Shown piece by piece: positions 17,985 to 28,651 of a stretch of DNA of 64,000 bases. The notes beneath the pieces are model-generated. The model was not told the DNA's origin, made no database searches, and was given only the letters and a program-made list of their open reading frames with translations. The position numbers and the translations under genes are program-made. How positions within the stretch are numbered: position 1 is the stretch's first letter; each line of letters opens with the position of its first letter. Origin of the DNA: Afipia sp. (GTDB lineage: Bacteria > Pseudomonadota > Alphaproteobacteria > Rhizobiales > Xanthobacteraceae); the NCBI GenBank assembly GCA_024508675.1, contig JANINQ010000008.1, positions 62,001-126,000 on the forward strand, in the 5' to 3' direction.

Positions 17985-18833
17985 ATGAAGATGTCGATTG
18001 GCCAGATGGGCCGGCGAGTACTGGGCTTTGCGGTGGCTGCCACCGTGCTTGCCGCGGCAGGGGCAGCTTTCGCGGCAGGCGGGACCCTCGGTCAGCCGTC
18101 GCCCTGGGAATACACGCTCCAGCCGTCAGCCTCTCCGGTGATGGACAACATCACCTGGTTCCACAACTTCCTGCTCTGGATCATCAGCGCGATCACGATC
18201 TTCGTTCTGATCCTGCTCATCGTCGTGGCGGTGAAGTTCAATGCCCGGTCGAACCCCGTTCCGTCCAAGACCACGCACAACACGCTGATCGAAGTGGTCT
18301 GGACCATCGTGCCCGTCCTGATCCTGGTCGGCATTGCCGTGCCGTCGTTCCGCCTGCTGTTCCAGCAGCTCGACATTCCGAAGGCCGACCTCACCATCAA
18401 GGCCACCGGCAAGCAGTGGTACTGGACCTATGCCTATCCGGACAACGGCAAGTTCGAATTCGATTCGCTGATGGTCGCCGACAAGGCGCCGCGTCTTCTG
18501 GCGGTGGATAACGAAGTCGTCGTCCCGGTGAACAAGGTCATCCGCATCCAGACCACCGGCGCCGACGTGATCCACTCCTTCGCCATCCCGGCTTTCGGCA
18601 TCAAGATCGACGCCGTTCCGGGCCGGCTCAACGAGACGTGGTTCAAGGCGACCAAGGAAGGCATGTATTACGGCCAGTGCTCCGAGCTTTGCGGCAAGGA
18701 CCACGCCTATATGCCGATCGCGATCAAGGTCGTGAACGATCAGGAATTCACCACCTGGGTCGAAGCGGCGAAGAAGAAATACGCAACCAACCCCGCAAAT
18801 TCCTACGCGTCGATCGGGGCTGCTGCGCAGTAA
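17985..18833 (+). CDS. ctaC: Cytochrome c oxidase subunit II
   Basis: This 282-residue membrane subunit accepts electrons from cytochrome c through the CuA centre. It has a signal peptide (1-29), two membrane helices (about 52-80 and 95-117) and a cupredoxin domain with the CuA ligands Cys232, Cys236, His240 and Met243 in CSELCGKDHAYM, plus the upstream His of VIHSFAIPAFGIK. The aromatic electron-entry stretch KQWYWTYAYPD is present. The start is the ATG at 17985 behind AGGAG. It is the first gene of the aa3 oxidase operon. Confidence 0.97.
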   Translation: MKMSIGQMGRRVLGFAVAATVLAAAGAAFAAGGTLGQPSPWEYTLQPSASPVMDNITWFHNFLLWIISAITIFVLILLIVVAVKFNARSNPVPSKTTHNTLIEVVWTIVPVLILVGIAVPSFRLLFQQLDIPKADLTIKATGKQWYWTYAYPDNGKFEFDSLMVADKAPRLLAVDNEVVVPVNKVIRIQTTGADVIHSFAIPAFGIKIDAVPGRLNETWFKATKEGMYYGQCSELCGKDHAYMPIAIKVVNDQEFTTWVEAAKKKYATNPANSYASIGAAAQ

Positions 18834-18915
18834 GCGCAATGACGGGCGGGCGCGTGGCGCCCGCACCGCAAGGCTGACGGATTAGCTGACGGGACTGCAA
18901 GGCTTAAGGGATTAG

Positions 18916-20535
<1,620 letters not shown>

Positions 20536-20556
20536 TCGCGCGGGTTGAAAACAAAG

Positions 20557-20588
20557 CATCCGCCGCGGCCCAGCGGCCACGGCGGATG
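20557..20588 (+). other. Intergenic hairpin between ctaD and ctaB
   Basis: CATCCGCCG and CGGCGGATG pair around an inner GGCC/GGCC stem. There is no T-tract, so it is more likely an RNA-stabilising or processing element below ctaD, lowering expression of the assembly genes relative to subunit I, than a full terminator. Confidence 0.5.
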
Positions 20589-20614
20589 AAATGTTCAGGA
20601 AGTGAGTTCAGATC

Positions 20615-21556
20615 TTGTCGATTGTCGACCATCACGCGATCGATCTGTCGCCCCGCATCTCCGAAGCGGGCGTTGCCGATTACATTGCGCTGCTGAAGCC
20701 GCGCGTGATGTCGCTGGTGGTGTTCACCGCGCTGGTCGGCCTTGTCATCGCGCCGGGCCACTTCCACCCGGTACTGGCAATCACCTCGATCCTCTGCATC
20801 GCCGTCGGCGGCGGCGCGTCCGGCGCGCTGAACATGTGGTACGAGGGCGACATTGACGCTCTGATGTCGCGCACCGCCAACCGCCCGATTCCGCGCGGAC
20901 GCATCCTGCCGGGTGAAGCGCTGGCCTTCGGCCTGACGCTCGCCTTCTTCTCGGTGATGACGCTCGGTATTCTGGTGAACTGGCTGGCCGGCGCGCTGCT
21001 GGCCTTCACGATCTTCTTCTATGTCGTCGTCTACACGATGGGCCTCAAGCGCTACACCGCGCAGAACATCGTGATCGGCGGCGCCGCGGGCGCCTTGCCG
21101 CCGGTGGTGGCATGGGCCGCAGCCACGGGCTCGCTGTCGCCCGAGCCGATCCTGCTGTTCCTGATCATCTTCCTGTGGACGCCGCCGCACTTCTGGGCGC
21201 TGGCGCTGTTCCGCACCGATGACTATGGCCGCGCCAATATCCCGATGCTGCCGAATGTCGCCGGTCCCGATGCGACACGGCTGCAGATCCTGCTCTATAC
21301 GATCGTGCTGGTGGCGGTTGCGGCATCGCCCTGGCCGCTCGGTTATTTCAGCGCCGTCTACGGCGTGACCTCGCTGGTGCTCGGCGCGGGCATGCTCTGG
21401 TATGCCGTCTCGGTGTATCGCCATCGCACCGGCAGCGCCGCGCTGCGCGCCACGCGCGGGCTGTTCAAGTTCTCGATCCTGTATCTGTTCGCATTGTTCG
21501 CCGTTCTGCTGCTGGAAGTCGTCGTGTCGGCGGCACTGCGGGCAATAGGGTCATGA
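20615..21556 (+). CDS. ctaB: Protohaem IX farnesyltransferase (haem O synthase)
   Basis: A 313-residue UbiA-family membrane enzyme that adds a farnesyl chain to haem B, the first step to haem A for the oxidase. The two Asp-rich motifs are present: [19 protein letters not shown] near residue 70, and the second in the cytoplasmic loop following [19 protein letters not shown]. About nine membrane helices are visible. The start is TTG at 20615 preceded by AGGAAG; no better ATG is in frame. The stop overlaps the next gene (ATGA). Confidence 0.95.
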   Translation: MSIVDHHAIDLSPRISEAGVADYIALLKPRVMSLVVFTALVGLVIAPGHFHPVLAITSILCIAVGGGASGALNMWYEGDIDALMSRTANRPIPRGRILPGEALAFGLTLAFFSVMTLGILVNWLAGALLAFTIFFYVVVYTMGLKRYTAQNIVIGGAAGALPPVVAWAAATGSLSPEPILLFLIIFLWTPPHFWALALFRTDDYGRANIPMLPNVAGPDATRLQILLYTIVLVAVAASPWPLGYFSAVYGVTSLVLGAGMLWYAVSVYRHRTGSAALRATRGLFKFSILYLFALFAVLLLEVVVSAALRAIGS

Positions 21557-21738
21557 GCGCGGGTCTGGTCATGGACAGCAAGAAGCCGCAGCAGCAGGGC
21601 ATCGTTCTCACGCCGGAGCAGAAGAAGCGCCAGCGTGAGCGCTCCATTGCGATTGCCGTGGCGCTCGGCGTGCTGGTCCTGTTGTTTTTTGCGGTTACTC
21701 TTGTGAAGGGCCCCGCTGTCCTTCACCGGCCAATCTGA
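21553..21738 (+). CDS. CoxF-like small membrane protein of the oxidase operon
   Basis: A 61-residue protein with a Lys/Gln/Arg-rich N-terminus ([21 protein letters not shown]) and one membrane helix ([22 protein letters not shown]). It overlaps ctaB by four bases and precedes ctaG, the position held by coxF-type genes in related bacteria. It probably assists oxidase assembly, but its exact role is unknown. Confidence 0.82.
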   Translation: MSAGLVMDSKKPQQQGIVLTPEQKKRQRERSIAIAVALGVLVLLFFAVTLVKGPAVLHRPI

Positions 21739-21750
21739 GGGAAGCGCGAC

Positions 21751-22359
21751 ATGACGCAGCAGCCCGCCAGCAAGAAGCCCCGCATCAGCCGCGACGTCAT
21801 GGTCGCGTCGATCTGCGGTTTTGTGGTCGCATTCATGGTCGGCGCGTCCTACGCGGCCGTGCCGTTCTACGACTGGTTCTGCCGCGCCACCGGTTTCAAC
21901 GGCACCACGCAGGTCGCGACGTCCGCGCCGGAAAAATCGCTGGAGCGCCGCATCAACGTGCGCTTCGATTCGAATGTCAGCGGCGGATTGCCGTGGAAGT
22001 TCGAAGCCGAGCAGACCGAGATCAGCGTCAAGATCGGTGAAGTCGTCACCGTCTATTACACCGTCACCAATCAGGCTGCGCGGACGACCGCGGGCGTCGC
22101 CGCCTACAATGTCGCGCCGCTGACGGTCGGAGCCTTCTTCCAGAAGATCAATTGTTTCTGCTTCACCGAACAGACCTTCGGTCCGGGTGAAAAGCGCGAG
22201 ATGGCGGTGGTCTTCTATGTCGATCCGGCGCTCGCCGCCGATCGCGAATACGATGACCTCAACACCATCACACTGTCTTACACGTTCTACCCTGTGAAAG
22301 ATCCGGCACCGAAGCCGCTTGCGGCAACGGAGACGGATAAGCGCAAGGGCAATCTCTGA
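21751..22359 (+). CDS. ctaG: Cytochrome c oxidase assembly protein CtaG/Cox11
   Basis: A 202-residue protein with one N-terminal membrane helix (about 15-37) and a periplasmic immunoglobulin-like domain that delivers copper to the CuB site of subunit I. The copper motif is [10 protein letters not shown], with both cysteines present. A further conserved Cys lies in [15 protein letters not shown]. It lies between coxF-like and ctaE genes in the usual alphaproteobacterial order. Confidence 0.96.
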   Translation: MTQQPASKKPRISRDVMVASICGFVVAFMVGASYAAVPFYDWFCRATGFNGTTQVATSAPEKSLERRINVRFDSNVSGGLPWKFEAEQTEISVKIGEVVTVYYTVTNQAARTTAGVAAYNVAPLTVGAFFQKINCFCFTEQTFGPGEKREMAVVFYVDPALAADREYDDLNTITLSYTFYPVKDPAPKPLAATETDKRKGNL

Positions 22360-22416
22360 TCTTTCGGCTATAACTGCGACACGCGCCGGCTGACACCGGC
22401 ATCACGGAGAGACCAA

Positions 22417-23313
22417 ATGGCAACGGGCCAAGCCAAACACCACGACTATCACCTCGTCGATCCGAGCCCGTGGCCGGTCGTCGGCTCCATCTCGGCCTTC
22501 GTCATGGCGCTGGGCGCGGTTGCGTGGATGCACAAGATGTTCGCGGGTGCGCCGATCGTGTTCGGTGTTGGCACCATCGGCGTGCTCTACACCATGGCGA
22601 GCTGGTGGGGCGACGTGATCCGTGAAGCCCAGTATAAGGGCGATCACACCCGCGTGGTGCAGTTGCATCACCGCTACGGCATGATCCTGTTCATCGCCTC
22701 CGAAGTGATGTTCTTCGTGGCGTGGTTCTGGGCCTACTTCAACGCAGCCCTGTTCCCCGCTGATCCGGTGCACATGACCCGCGACGCGCTGTTCGGCTGC
22801 GGCGCCGGCGTTTCCCCGGCGGACTGCAAGGTGCCGGGCGTTTGGCCGCCGAAGGGCATCGAAACCTTCGATCCGTGGCACCTGCCGCTGCTCAACACGC
22901 TGATCCTGCTGACCTCAGGCACCACGGTGACCTGGGCGCACCATGCGCTGCTCGAAGGCGACCGCAAGGGCCTGAAGTGGGGCCTGATCCTGACCGTTGC
23001 GCTCGGCGCGCTGTTCACCTGCGTGCAGGCCTTCGAATACAGCCACGCGGCCTTCAGCTTCGCCGGCAACGTCTATGGCGCGACCTTCTTCATGGCGACC
23101 GGCTTCCATGGTTTCCACGTTCTGGTCGGCACCATCTTCCTGCTGGTCTGCCTGTTCCGCGCTTATGCCGGTCACTTCACGCCGACCCATCACCTCGGCT
23201 TCGAATTCGCCGCCTGGTACTGGCACTTCGTCGACGTGGTGTGGCTGTTCCTGTTCATCTGCATCTACGTCTGGGGCCATGGCGCATCGACCATCGCCCA
23301 CGGCGCGCACTGA
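22417..23313 (+). CDS. ctaE: Cytochrome c oxidase subunit III
   Basis: A 298-residue seven-helix subunit that stabilises the oxidase core and guards its proton uptake. Conserved features include [16 protein letters not shown] at the N-terminus, [29 protein letters not shown] and the final [14 protein letters not shown] helix. It closes the oxidase structural set and is followed directly by a strong terminator, with readthrough needed for the DUF983-surf1 genes unless they have their own promoter. Confidence 0.97.
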   Translation: MATGQAKHHDYHLVDPSPWPVVGSISAFVMALGAVAWMHKMFAGAPIVFGVGTIGVLYTMASWWGDVIREAQYKGDHTRVVQLHHRYGMILFIASEVMFFVAWFWAYFNAALFPADPVHMTRDALFGCGAGVSPADCKVPGVWPPKGIETFDPWHLPLLNTLILLTSGTTVTWAHHALLEGDRKGLKWGLILTVALGALFTCVQAFEYSHAAFSFAGNVYGATFFMATGFHGFHVLVGTIFLLVCLFRAYAGHFTPTHHLGFEFAAWYWHFVDVVWLFLFICIYVWGHGASTIAHGAH

Positions 23314-23335
23314 TCGCGCACCGGCGTCAATCATC

Positions 23336-23361
23336 AGGGCGGCCTTCGGGCCGCCCTTTTT
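23336..23361 (+). terminator. Intrinsic terminator after ctaE
   Basis: AGGGCGGCC pairs with GGCCGCCCT across a TTCG tetraloop and is followed by a run of T. This is a textbook strong terminator. Confidence 0.9.
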
Positions 23362-23427
23362 CGTGATGGGTTCACCCTTGCGGGCAGGTAGCTACGGGCG
23401 TAGCCAAGGGCGACAAGGAGCTACGGC

Positions 23428-23817
23428 ATGAACGATCCAACTCCGGCGACGCTGTCGCAGACTGTGATGCGCGGTCTGGCCTGCAAGTGTCCACGCTGCG
23501 GCGAAGGCAAGCTCTATGCGGGCTTTCTTTCGCTCCGGCCGAACTGCGACGCTTGCGGTCTCGACTATGCCTTTATCGATGCGGGCGACGGGCCGGCGAT
23601 TTTTATCATCATGATCGCCGGGTTCATCGTGGTCGGCTCGGCCCTGGTTGTGGAGATGAAATACCAGCCGCCGTTCTGGGTCCATGCTGCGCTCTGGGGG
23701 CCGCTGATTATCGCAACCACCTTGCTGCCGCTGCGATCGATGAAGGCGCTGCTGATCGACCTCCAATATTATCACAAGGCCGCAGAGGGTCAGCTTGTCG
23801 AACGCAAATCGAAATGA
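23428..23817 (+). CDS. DUF983 membrane protein
   Basis: A 129-residue protein with two CxxC pairs in the N-terminal part (CKCPRCGEGKLY and NCDACGLDY), probably binding zinc, followed by two membrane helices (about 53-75 and 83-103). DUF983 genes commonly sit in alphaproteobacterial cytochrome oxidase operons, but the role is unknown. It overlaps the SURF1 gene by four bases (ATGA), which argues for a shared assembly function. Confidence 0.88.
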   Translation: MNDPTPATLSQTVMRGLACKCPRCGEGKLYAGFLSLRPNCDACGLDYAFIDAGDGPAIFIIMIAGFIVVGSALVVEMKYQPPFWVHAALWGPLIIATTLLPLRSMKALLIDLQYYHKAAEGQLVERKSK

Positions 23818-24581
23818 ATGCGTCGCAGACAGCCCAGCCTGCGCGATCGCGAGGCGTGTTCGGTCTTGCCGTGATCGCGCTGATCATGGTGTCGGTGCTT
23901 GCCAGTCTTGGCGTCTGGCAGCTCCGCCGCAAGGATGAGAAACACGCGCTGATTACGGCGCTGACCGAGCGGCTGGCAGCGGCGCCGGTAGCCTTGCCCG
24001 CGGCGGCGCAATGGCCTTCGCTCACGCCCGCGCATGACGAATTCCGGCGCGTGAAGTTCTCCGCGACACTTGAGAACAAGCCTGATGCGATGGTTTACAG
24101 CTCCGGCTCCGCGGTGCGCGACGATGTGACCGGACCGGGGACATGGACTTTCGTTCCGGCGCGGCTGGCGGATGGACGCAGCGTCGTCATCAATGCCGGC
24201 TTCGTGCAGAACACGATGCAGGACCGCGCGCAGCAGGACCGCGCAGTCCGGCCACTCATCACCGGCGCGCCGGTCGAACTCACCGGCTATCTGCGCTTTC
24301 CCGAATCCGCGGGCACGCTGACGCCGCATGAAGACGGCAGCAAGCGGCTGTGGTTCACGCGCGATGTTCCGTCGATGGCGCAAGTGCTGGCTTGGGGCGA
24401 GGTCGCGCCCTTCTACATCGATCTCGAGTCGCCGCAGCCTGCCTCCGGAACGCCGAAGCCGGGGCCGCTCCACGTGCGGCTCAAGGACGATCATCTGCAA
24501 TATGCGATCACCTGGTTTGGGCTGGCACTGGTCGTTGCGGGAGCCTTTGTGGCCTGGGTGATCCAGCGGCGCAGGGCTTGA
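23814..24581 (+). CDS. SURF1-family oxidase assembly protein
   Basis: A 255-residue protein with a membrane helix at each end (GLAVIALIMVSVLASLGVWQL and FGLALVVAGAFVAWVIQ) and a periplasmic loop between. LGVWQLRRKDEK, the NAGFV segment and PFYIDLESPQP fit the family. Surf1 proteins help insert haem A into subunit I. The ATG at 23814 lies inside the DUF983 stop, giving translational coupling. Confidence 0.93.
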   Translation: MNASQTAQPARSRGVFGLAVIALIMVSVLASLGVWQLRRKDEKHALITALTERLAAAPVALPAAAQWPSLTPAHDEFRRVKFSATLENKPDAMVYSSGSAVRDDVTGPGTWTFVPARLADGRSVVINAGFVQNTMQDRAQQDRAVRPLITGAPVELTGYLRFPESAGTLTPHEDGSKRLWFTRDVPSMAQVLAWGEVAPFYIDLESPQPASGTPKPGPLHVRLKDDHLQYAITWFGLALVVAGAFVAWVIQRRRA

Positions 24582-24600
24582 CCTGCACCCTTTGGCTTCC

Positions 24601-24629
24601 TTGTGAAGGCTGAAAACAGCCGATATGGT
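24601..24629 (+). promoter_or_regulatory. Candidate promoter for thrC
   Basis: TTGTGA (24601-24606), 17 bases, then TATGGT (24624-24629). The spacer contains a small GGCTG/CAGCC inverted repeat. Transcription would begin near 24636, about 75 bases before the thrC start. Confidence 0.5.
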
Positions 24630-24711
24630 GCGGCTTGATCTGGCTGCGGGTCAGAAAATTAATCCATTATTATCAAAGGCTTGTGACAGGCTTGAGCCTT
24701 TGGAGGACCGC

Positions 24712-26130
24712 TTGACGAGCTATATTTCGACGCGGGGCGAAGCGCCCCGGCTTGGCTTCTGCGACGTGATGCTGACCGGGCTCGCCCGCGATGGCGGGCT
24801 GTATGTGCCGGAGGTCTGGCCGCAGCTCAGCCACGAAACCATCGCCGGATTCTTCGGTCGTCCCTATTGGGAAGTCGCGGTCGAGGTGATCCGCCCGTTT
24901 GTCGCCGACGAGATTTCCGAAGCGGATCTCGGCCGCATGGCGATCGAGGCCTACGCGACCTTCCGCCATCCCGCCGTGGTGCCGCTGAACCAGATCGCGC
25001 CGGATCGCTTCGTGCTGGAGCTGTTTCACGGTCCGACGCTCGCGTTCAAGGACGTCGCGATGCAGTTGCTGTCGCGGCTGATGGATCACGTGCTGGCCAA
25101 GCGCGGCCAGCGCACCACCATCGTGGTGGCGACATCAGGCGATACCGGCGGCGCGGCGGTCGATGCTTTTGCAGGCCGCGACAATGCCGATCTCATTGTG
25201 CTGTTTCCGAACGGCCGCATCTCCGACGTGCAGCGGCGGATGATGACCACCAGTGGTGCGGCCAACGTCCATGCGCTCGCGATCGAAGGTACCTTCGACG
25301 ATTGCCAGGGCATCGTGAAGGGCCTGTTCAATCATCACAAGTTCCGTGATTCCGTTTCACTCTCTGGAGTCAACTCGATCAACTGGGCGCGCATCGTTGC
25401 GCAGGTGGTCTACTATTTCACCTCGGCGGTTGCGCTCGGAGCGCCTGCGCGCGAAGTGGACTTCACCGTGCCGACCGGAAATTTCGGCGATATCTTCGCC
25501 GGTTATGTGGCCAAACGCATGGGCCTGCCGGTGCGCCGTTTGCGCATCGCCGCCAACATCAATGACATTCTGGCGCGTACGCTCAAGACCGGCATCTACG
25601 AGGTCAAGCAGGTTCACGCGACAACCTCGCCGTCGATGGACATCCAGATTTCGTCCAACTTCGAGCGGCTGCTGTTCGAAGCCACCGGCCGCGACAGCGC
25701 GGTCATCCGTGCGCTGATGGGATCATTGTCGCAGTCAGGGCGCTTCGTGCTCAGCGATGCCGTGCTCAAGCAGGTCCGCGAGGATTTCGATGCGGGACGC
25801 GCGGATGAGACCGAAACCAGCGCGGCGATTCGTGCCGCGTGGCGCGAAGCGGGCGAGCTGGTCGATCCGCACACGGCAGTGGCGCTTGCGGTCGCCGATC
25901 AGGACAAGCCGGTCTCCACCGTTCCCAATATCGTGTTGTCGACCGCGCATGCGGCAAAATTCCCCGATGCCGTCGAGGCGGCTTGCGGTGTCCGCCCGCA
26001 GTTGCCGGCCTGGCTCGACGGGCTGATGACAAAGTCCGAACACATCAAGGTCATGAAGAATGATCAGGCTGATGTGGAGCGGTTCATTCTCTCAGTGAGC
26101 CGCGCTGCGAAGCAGGGAATTGCCGGATGA
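24712..26130 (+). CDS. thrC: Threonine synthase
   Basis: A 472-residue PLP enzyme that converts O-phosphohomoserine to threonine. The PLP lysine is Lys113 in GPTLAFKDVAMQ, and the phosphate-binding SGDTGGAAVDAF loop follows. The N-terminal SYISTRGEAPRLGFCDVMLTG is typical of the long bacterial type. The start is a TTG at 24712, supported by GGAGG seven bases before it; upstream in-frame codons precede this ribosome site and have none. It overlaps the peptidase gene by four bases. Confidence 0.95.
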   Translation: MTSYISTRGEAPRLGFCDVMLTGLARDGGLYVPEVWPQLSHETIAGFFGRPYWEVAVEVIRPFVADEISEADLGRMAIEAYATFRHPAVVPLNQIAPDRFVLELFHGPTLAFKDVAMQLLSRLMDHVLAKRGQRTTIVVATSGDTGGAAVDAFAGRDNADLIVLFPNGRISDVQRRMMTTSGAANVHALAIEGTFDDCQGIVKGLFNHHKFRDSVSLSGVNSINWARIVAQVVYYFTSAVALGAPAREVDFTVPTGNFGDIFAGYVAKRMGLPVRRLRIAANINDILARTLKTGIYEVKQVHATTSPSMDIQISSNFERLLFEATGRDSAVIRALMGSLSQSGRFVLSDAVLKQVREDFDAGRADETETSAAIRAAWREAGELVDPHTAVALAVADQDKPVSTVPNIVLSTAHAAKFPDAVEAACGVRPQLPAWLDGLMTKSEHIKVMKNDQADVERFILSVSRAAKQGIAG

Positions 26131-27416
26131 GCGTCGAAATTACCAAGCTTCCCTCGGGGCTGACGGTCGTCACCGACACGATGGAGCATCTGCAGACCGC
26201 AGCGCTCGGCGTGTGGACCGGTGTCGGTGGCCGCGACGAGAAGCCCGATCAGCACGGCATGTCGCATCTGCTTGAACACATGGCGTTCAAGGGCACGACG
26301 CGGCGGACGGCGCAGCAGATCGCGGAGGAAATCGAAGCGGTCGGCGGCGATCTCAATGCTGCCACCAGCAACGAGACGACCGCTTACTACGCGCGTGTGC
26401 TGAAAGCCGATGTCGCGCTCGGGCTCGATGTGCTGTCGGACATTCTTGCCAATCCGTCCTTCGATGCCGAGGAGCTTGAGCGCGAGAAAAGCGTCATCGA
26501 GCAGGAAATCGGCGCTGCGCAGGATACGCCGGACGATGTGGTGTTCGAGCATCTCAACGAACTGTGCTACCCGGACCAGCCGCTCGGCCGCTCGCTGCTT
26601 GGCACGCCGCAGACCCTTGCGAGTTTCAGCCGCGACAATCTCTACGACTATCTGTCCACGCACTATCACGGCCCTGACATGGTGGTTGCGGCTGCGGGTG
26701 CTGTCGATCATAAGCAGGTCGTCGCTGAGGTCGAACAGCGTTTCGGAAGCTTTGTCGGCACGCCCGCGCCCAAGCCGGTCCCTGCGATGTTCGGCAAGGG
26801 CGGCTCGCGTGTCATTCACCGCGATCTCGAGCAGGCGCATCTGACGCTGGCGCTGGAAGGTGTGCCGCAATCGGACCTGTCGCTGTTCAGCCTGCAGGTG
26901 TTTTCCAACATTCTCGGCGGCGGCATGTCATCGCGCCTGTTTCAGGAAGTGCGCGAGAAGCGGGGGCTCTGCTACTCGATCTACACATTCCATGCGGCTT
27001 TCTCCGACACTGGTTTCTTCGGGCTCTACACCGGAACGGACCCGGCGGACGCGCCCGAGATGATGGAAGTGATCGTCGACGAGATGAACAATGCCGTCGA
27101 GACACTGACCGAGCAGGAGATCTCGCGCTCGAAAGCGCAGATGAAGGCCGGCCTGCTGATGGGGCTTGAAAGCTGCAGCGCCCGCGCCGAGCAGATGGCC
27201 CGGCACATTCTGGCTTATGGCCGTCCGCTGACGGTGGAAGAGCTGGTGGCGCGGATCGATGCGGTCAGCGTGGAATCCACCCGCAATGCCGCGCGCGGCT
27301 TGCTGACCCGCAGCCGTCCTGCGGTTGTGGCGCTCGGTGACGGACGCGGGCTCGATACGGCGGTTGGTCATGCCGAAGGTCTGGCGCGGCCCCGGGCTCG
27401 TGCGCTGCTGCACTGA
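26127..27416 (+). CDS. M16-family zinc peptidase (MPP-like)
   Basis: A 429-residue pitrilysin-type protease. The inverse zinc motif HxxEH is intact (His47, Glu50, His51 in HLLEHMAFKGT), and the downstream Glu region (EREKSVIEQEIGAAQD) completes the site. The C-terminal half carries the family LFQEVREKRGLCYSIY segment. It resembles the beta subunit of mitochondrial processing peptidase. Alphaproteobacteria place it after thrC, as here, with an ATGA overlap. No signal peptide is seen, so it is probably cytoplasmic. Confidence 0.94.
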   Translation: MSVEITKLPSGLTVVTDTMEHLQTAALGVWTGVGGRDEKPDQHGMSHLLEHMAFKGTTRRTAQQIAEEIEAVGGDLNAATSNETTAYYARVLKADVALGLDVLSDILANPSFDAEELEREKSVIEQEIGAAQDTPDDVVFEHLNELCYPDQPLGRSLLGTPQTLASFSRDNLYDYLSTHYHGPDMVVAAAGAVDHKQVVAEVEQRFGSFVGTPAPKPVPAMFGKGGSRVIHRDLEQAHLTLALEGVPQSDLSLFSLQVFSNILGGGMSSRLFQEVREKRGLCYSIYTFHAAFSDTGFFGLYTGTDPADAPEMMEVIVDEMNNAVETLTEQEISRSKAQMKAGLLMGLESCSARAEQMARHILAYGRPLTVEELVARIDAVSVESTRNAARGLLTRSRPAVVALGDGRGLDTAVGHAEGLARPRARALLH

Positions 27417-27440
27417 TCGCAGACCCGTGCGTCCGACCGC

Positions 27441-27896
27441 ATGAACGGCGATCCCGCAGACGCTCCCAAGTCTTCAGGCCAGAACCCGTCAGGGCAACAG
27501 CCCTCCGGTGTCTCGTCTTCCGGCATCCAGTCGTCGCGGTTTGCACGCGCCGCCTTTCTTGGTCTCGGTTTTATTTTCGTCGGGCTGGGTTTTATAGGCG
27601 CGTTCCTGCCGGTTCTGCCGACAACGCCGTTCCTGATTCTTGCGGCAGCGTGCTTCGCGCGCTCCTCCACGCGCTTTGAAAGCTGGCTGCTGAACCATCC
27701 TCACTTTGGACCGCTCCTGACCGATTGGCGTGCCCGCGGCGCCATTCCGCGCAGGGCGAAATTCGCGGCGCTGGCCGGCATGATTGTCGGCTTCAACTTG
27801 TTCAGGCTATCCGGAGATCACGGCCTGCCGCTGACGTTCGCTATCGCCGGGATCATGCTGACGGGCCTCGTCTATGTATTCTCGCGGCCGTCATAG
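27441..27896 (+). CDS. DUF454 / YbaN-like inner membrane protein
   Basis: A 151-residue protein whose first 35 residues are Ser/Pro/Gln-rich and probably cytoplasmic. Then comes LGLGFIFVGLGFIGAFLPVLPTTPF, the hallmark of DUF454, followed by LILAAACFARSSTRFESWLLNHPHFGPLLTDW and a second helix pair near the end. The function is unknown. It is 24 bases after the peptidase gene and probably cotranscribed. Confidence 0.85.
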   Translation: MNGDPADAPKSSGQNPSGQQPSGVSSSGIQSSRFARAAFLGLGFIFVGLGFIGAFLPVLPTTPFLILAAACFARSSTRFESWLLNHPHFGPLLTDWRARGAIPRRAKFAALAGMIVGFNLFRLSGDHGLPLTFAIAGIMLTGLVYVFSRPS

Positions 27897-27971
27897 GGCC
27901 GCGGGCGGCCGATTGCGTTCAAGAAGGAGAGGGCGCATCATGGCGTTCCTCGATACGTGAAGAGGTCCGGC

Positions 27972-28559
27972 ATGGCCCTGTTTCGCTTGCCTTCGACAAC
28001 AGCGCCCGCCCTCGCGCCGCGCGGGCGAGGGCTGCTGCTGCGCGCGCCGCAGATGACCGATTATCCGCAGTGGAGCGAACTGCGCGGGCTCAGCCGGTCC
28101 TTTCTGACGCCGTGGGAGCCGATCTGGCCGTCCGACGACCTGACACGTTCTGGATTTCGCCGCCGGCTGCGGCGCTATGTCGAGGACATTGCCGAGGACA
28201 GGGCATATCCGTTCCTCGTGTTTCGCGAGGACGACGGCACGTTGCTGGGTGGGGTGACGCTCGCCAATGTCCGGCGCGGCATCGTGCAGGCCGGCACCCT
28301 CGGCTATTGGGTCGGCCAGCCCCATGCCGGCAAGGGCACCATGACCGCGGCGCTCCGCGTGCTGCTGCCGACCTTGTTCGGCGAGCTCAACCTCCATCGC
28401 ATCGAGGCGGCCTGCATCCCGACCAACCAGTCCTCGATCCGGGTGCTGGAGAAATGCGGCTTCGCCCGCGAGGGCCTCGCACGGCGTTACCTCTGCATCA
28501 ACGGCGTCTGGCAGGACCATTGCCTGTATGGCCTGCTGGATGAGGATTTCCGCGGTTAA
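27972..28559 (+). CDS. GNAT acetyltransferase, RimJ/RimL-like
   Basis: A 195-residue protein with a GNAT fold. The acetyl-CoA loop is seen in LGYWVGQPHAGKGTMTAALRVL, and the C-terminal strand IRVLEKCGFAREGLARRYLCINGVWQDH matches RimJ-type enzymes that acetylate ribosomal-protein N-termini, or other small amines. Start: the ATG at 27972 has AGAGG seven bases upstream; a GTG at 27957 is also in frame and overlaps a six-codon frame with its own ribosome site. Confidence 0.88.
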   Translation: MALFRLPSTTAPALAPRGRGLLLRAPQMTDYPQWSELRGLSRSFLTPWEPIWPSDDLTRSGFRRRLRRYVEDIAEDRAYPFLVFREDDGTLLGGVTLANVRRGIVQAGTLGYWVGQPHAGKGTMTAALRVLLPTLFGELNLHRIEAACIPTNQSSIRVLEKCGFAREGLARRYLCINGVWQDHCLYGLLDEDFRG

Positions 28560-28588
28560 CCAGCGCCGCGCCCAGAGCGCCTGCGCCT

Positions 28589-28617
28589 TTGGTTCGCCGT
28601 GTTTGCCCTGCTATAAG
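28589..28617 (+). promoter_or_regulatory. Sigma-70-like promoter for the lipoprotein gene
   Basis: TTGGTT (28589-28594), 17 bases, TATAAG (28612-28617), 34 bases before the start codon of the lipoprotein gene. Confidence 0.55.
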
Positions 28618-28651
28618 GCCCATCTCGGTTCAGATGAGCTAACTGGAAGCA

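Noticed and set aside
27940-27960. Six-codon frame (MAFLDT) with a good ribosome site before the GNAT gene
   Set aside because: It could be a coupled leader to the GTG at 27957, but it is very short; the GNAT gene has its own ribosome site for the ATG at 27972.
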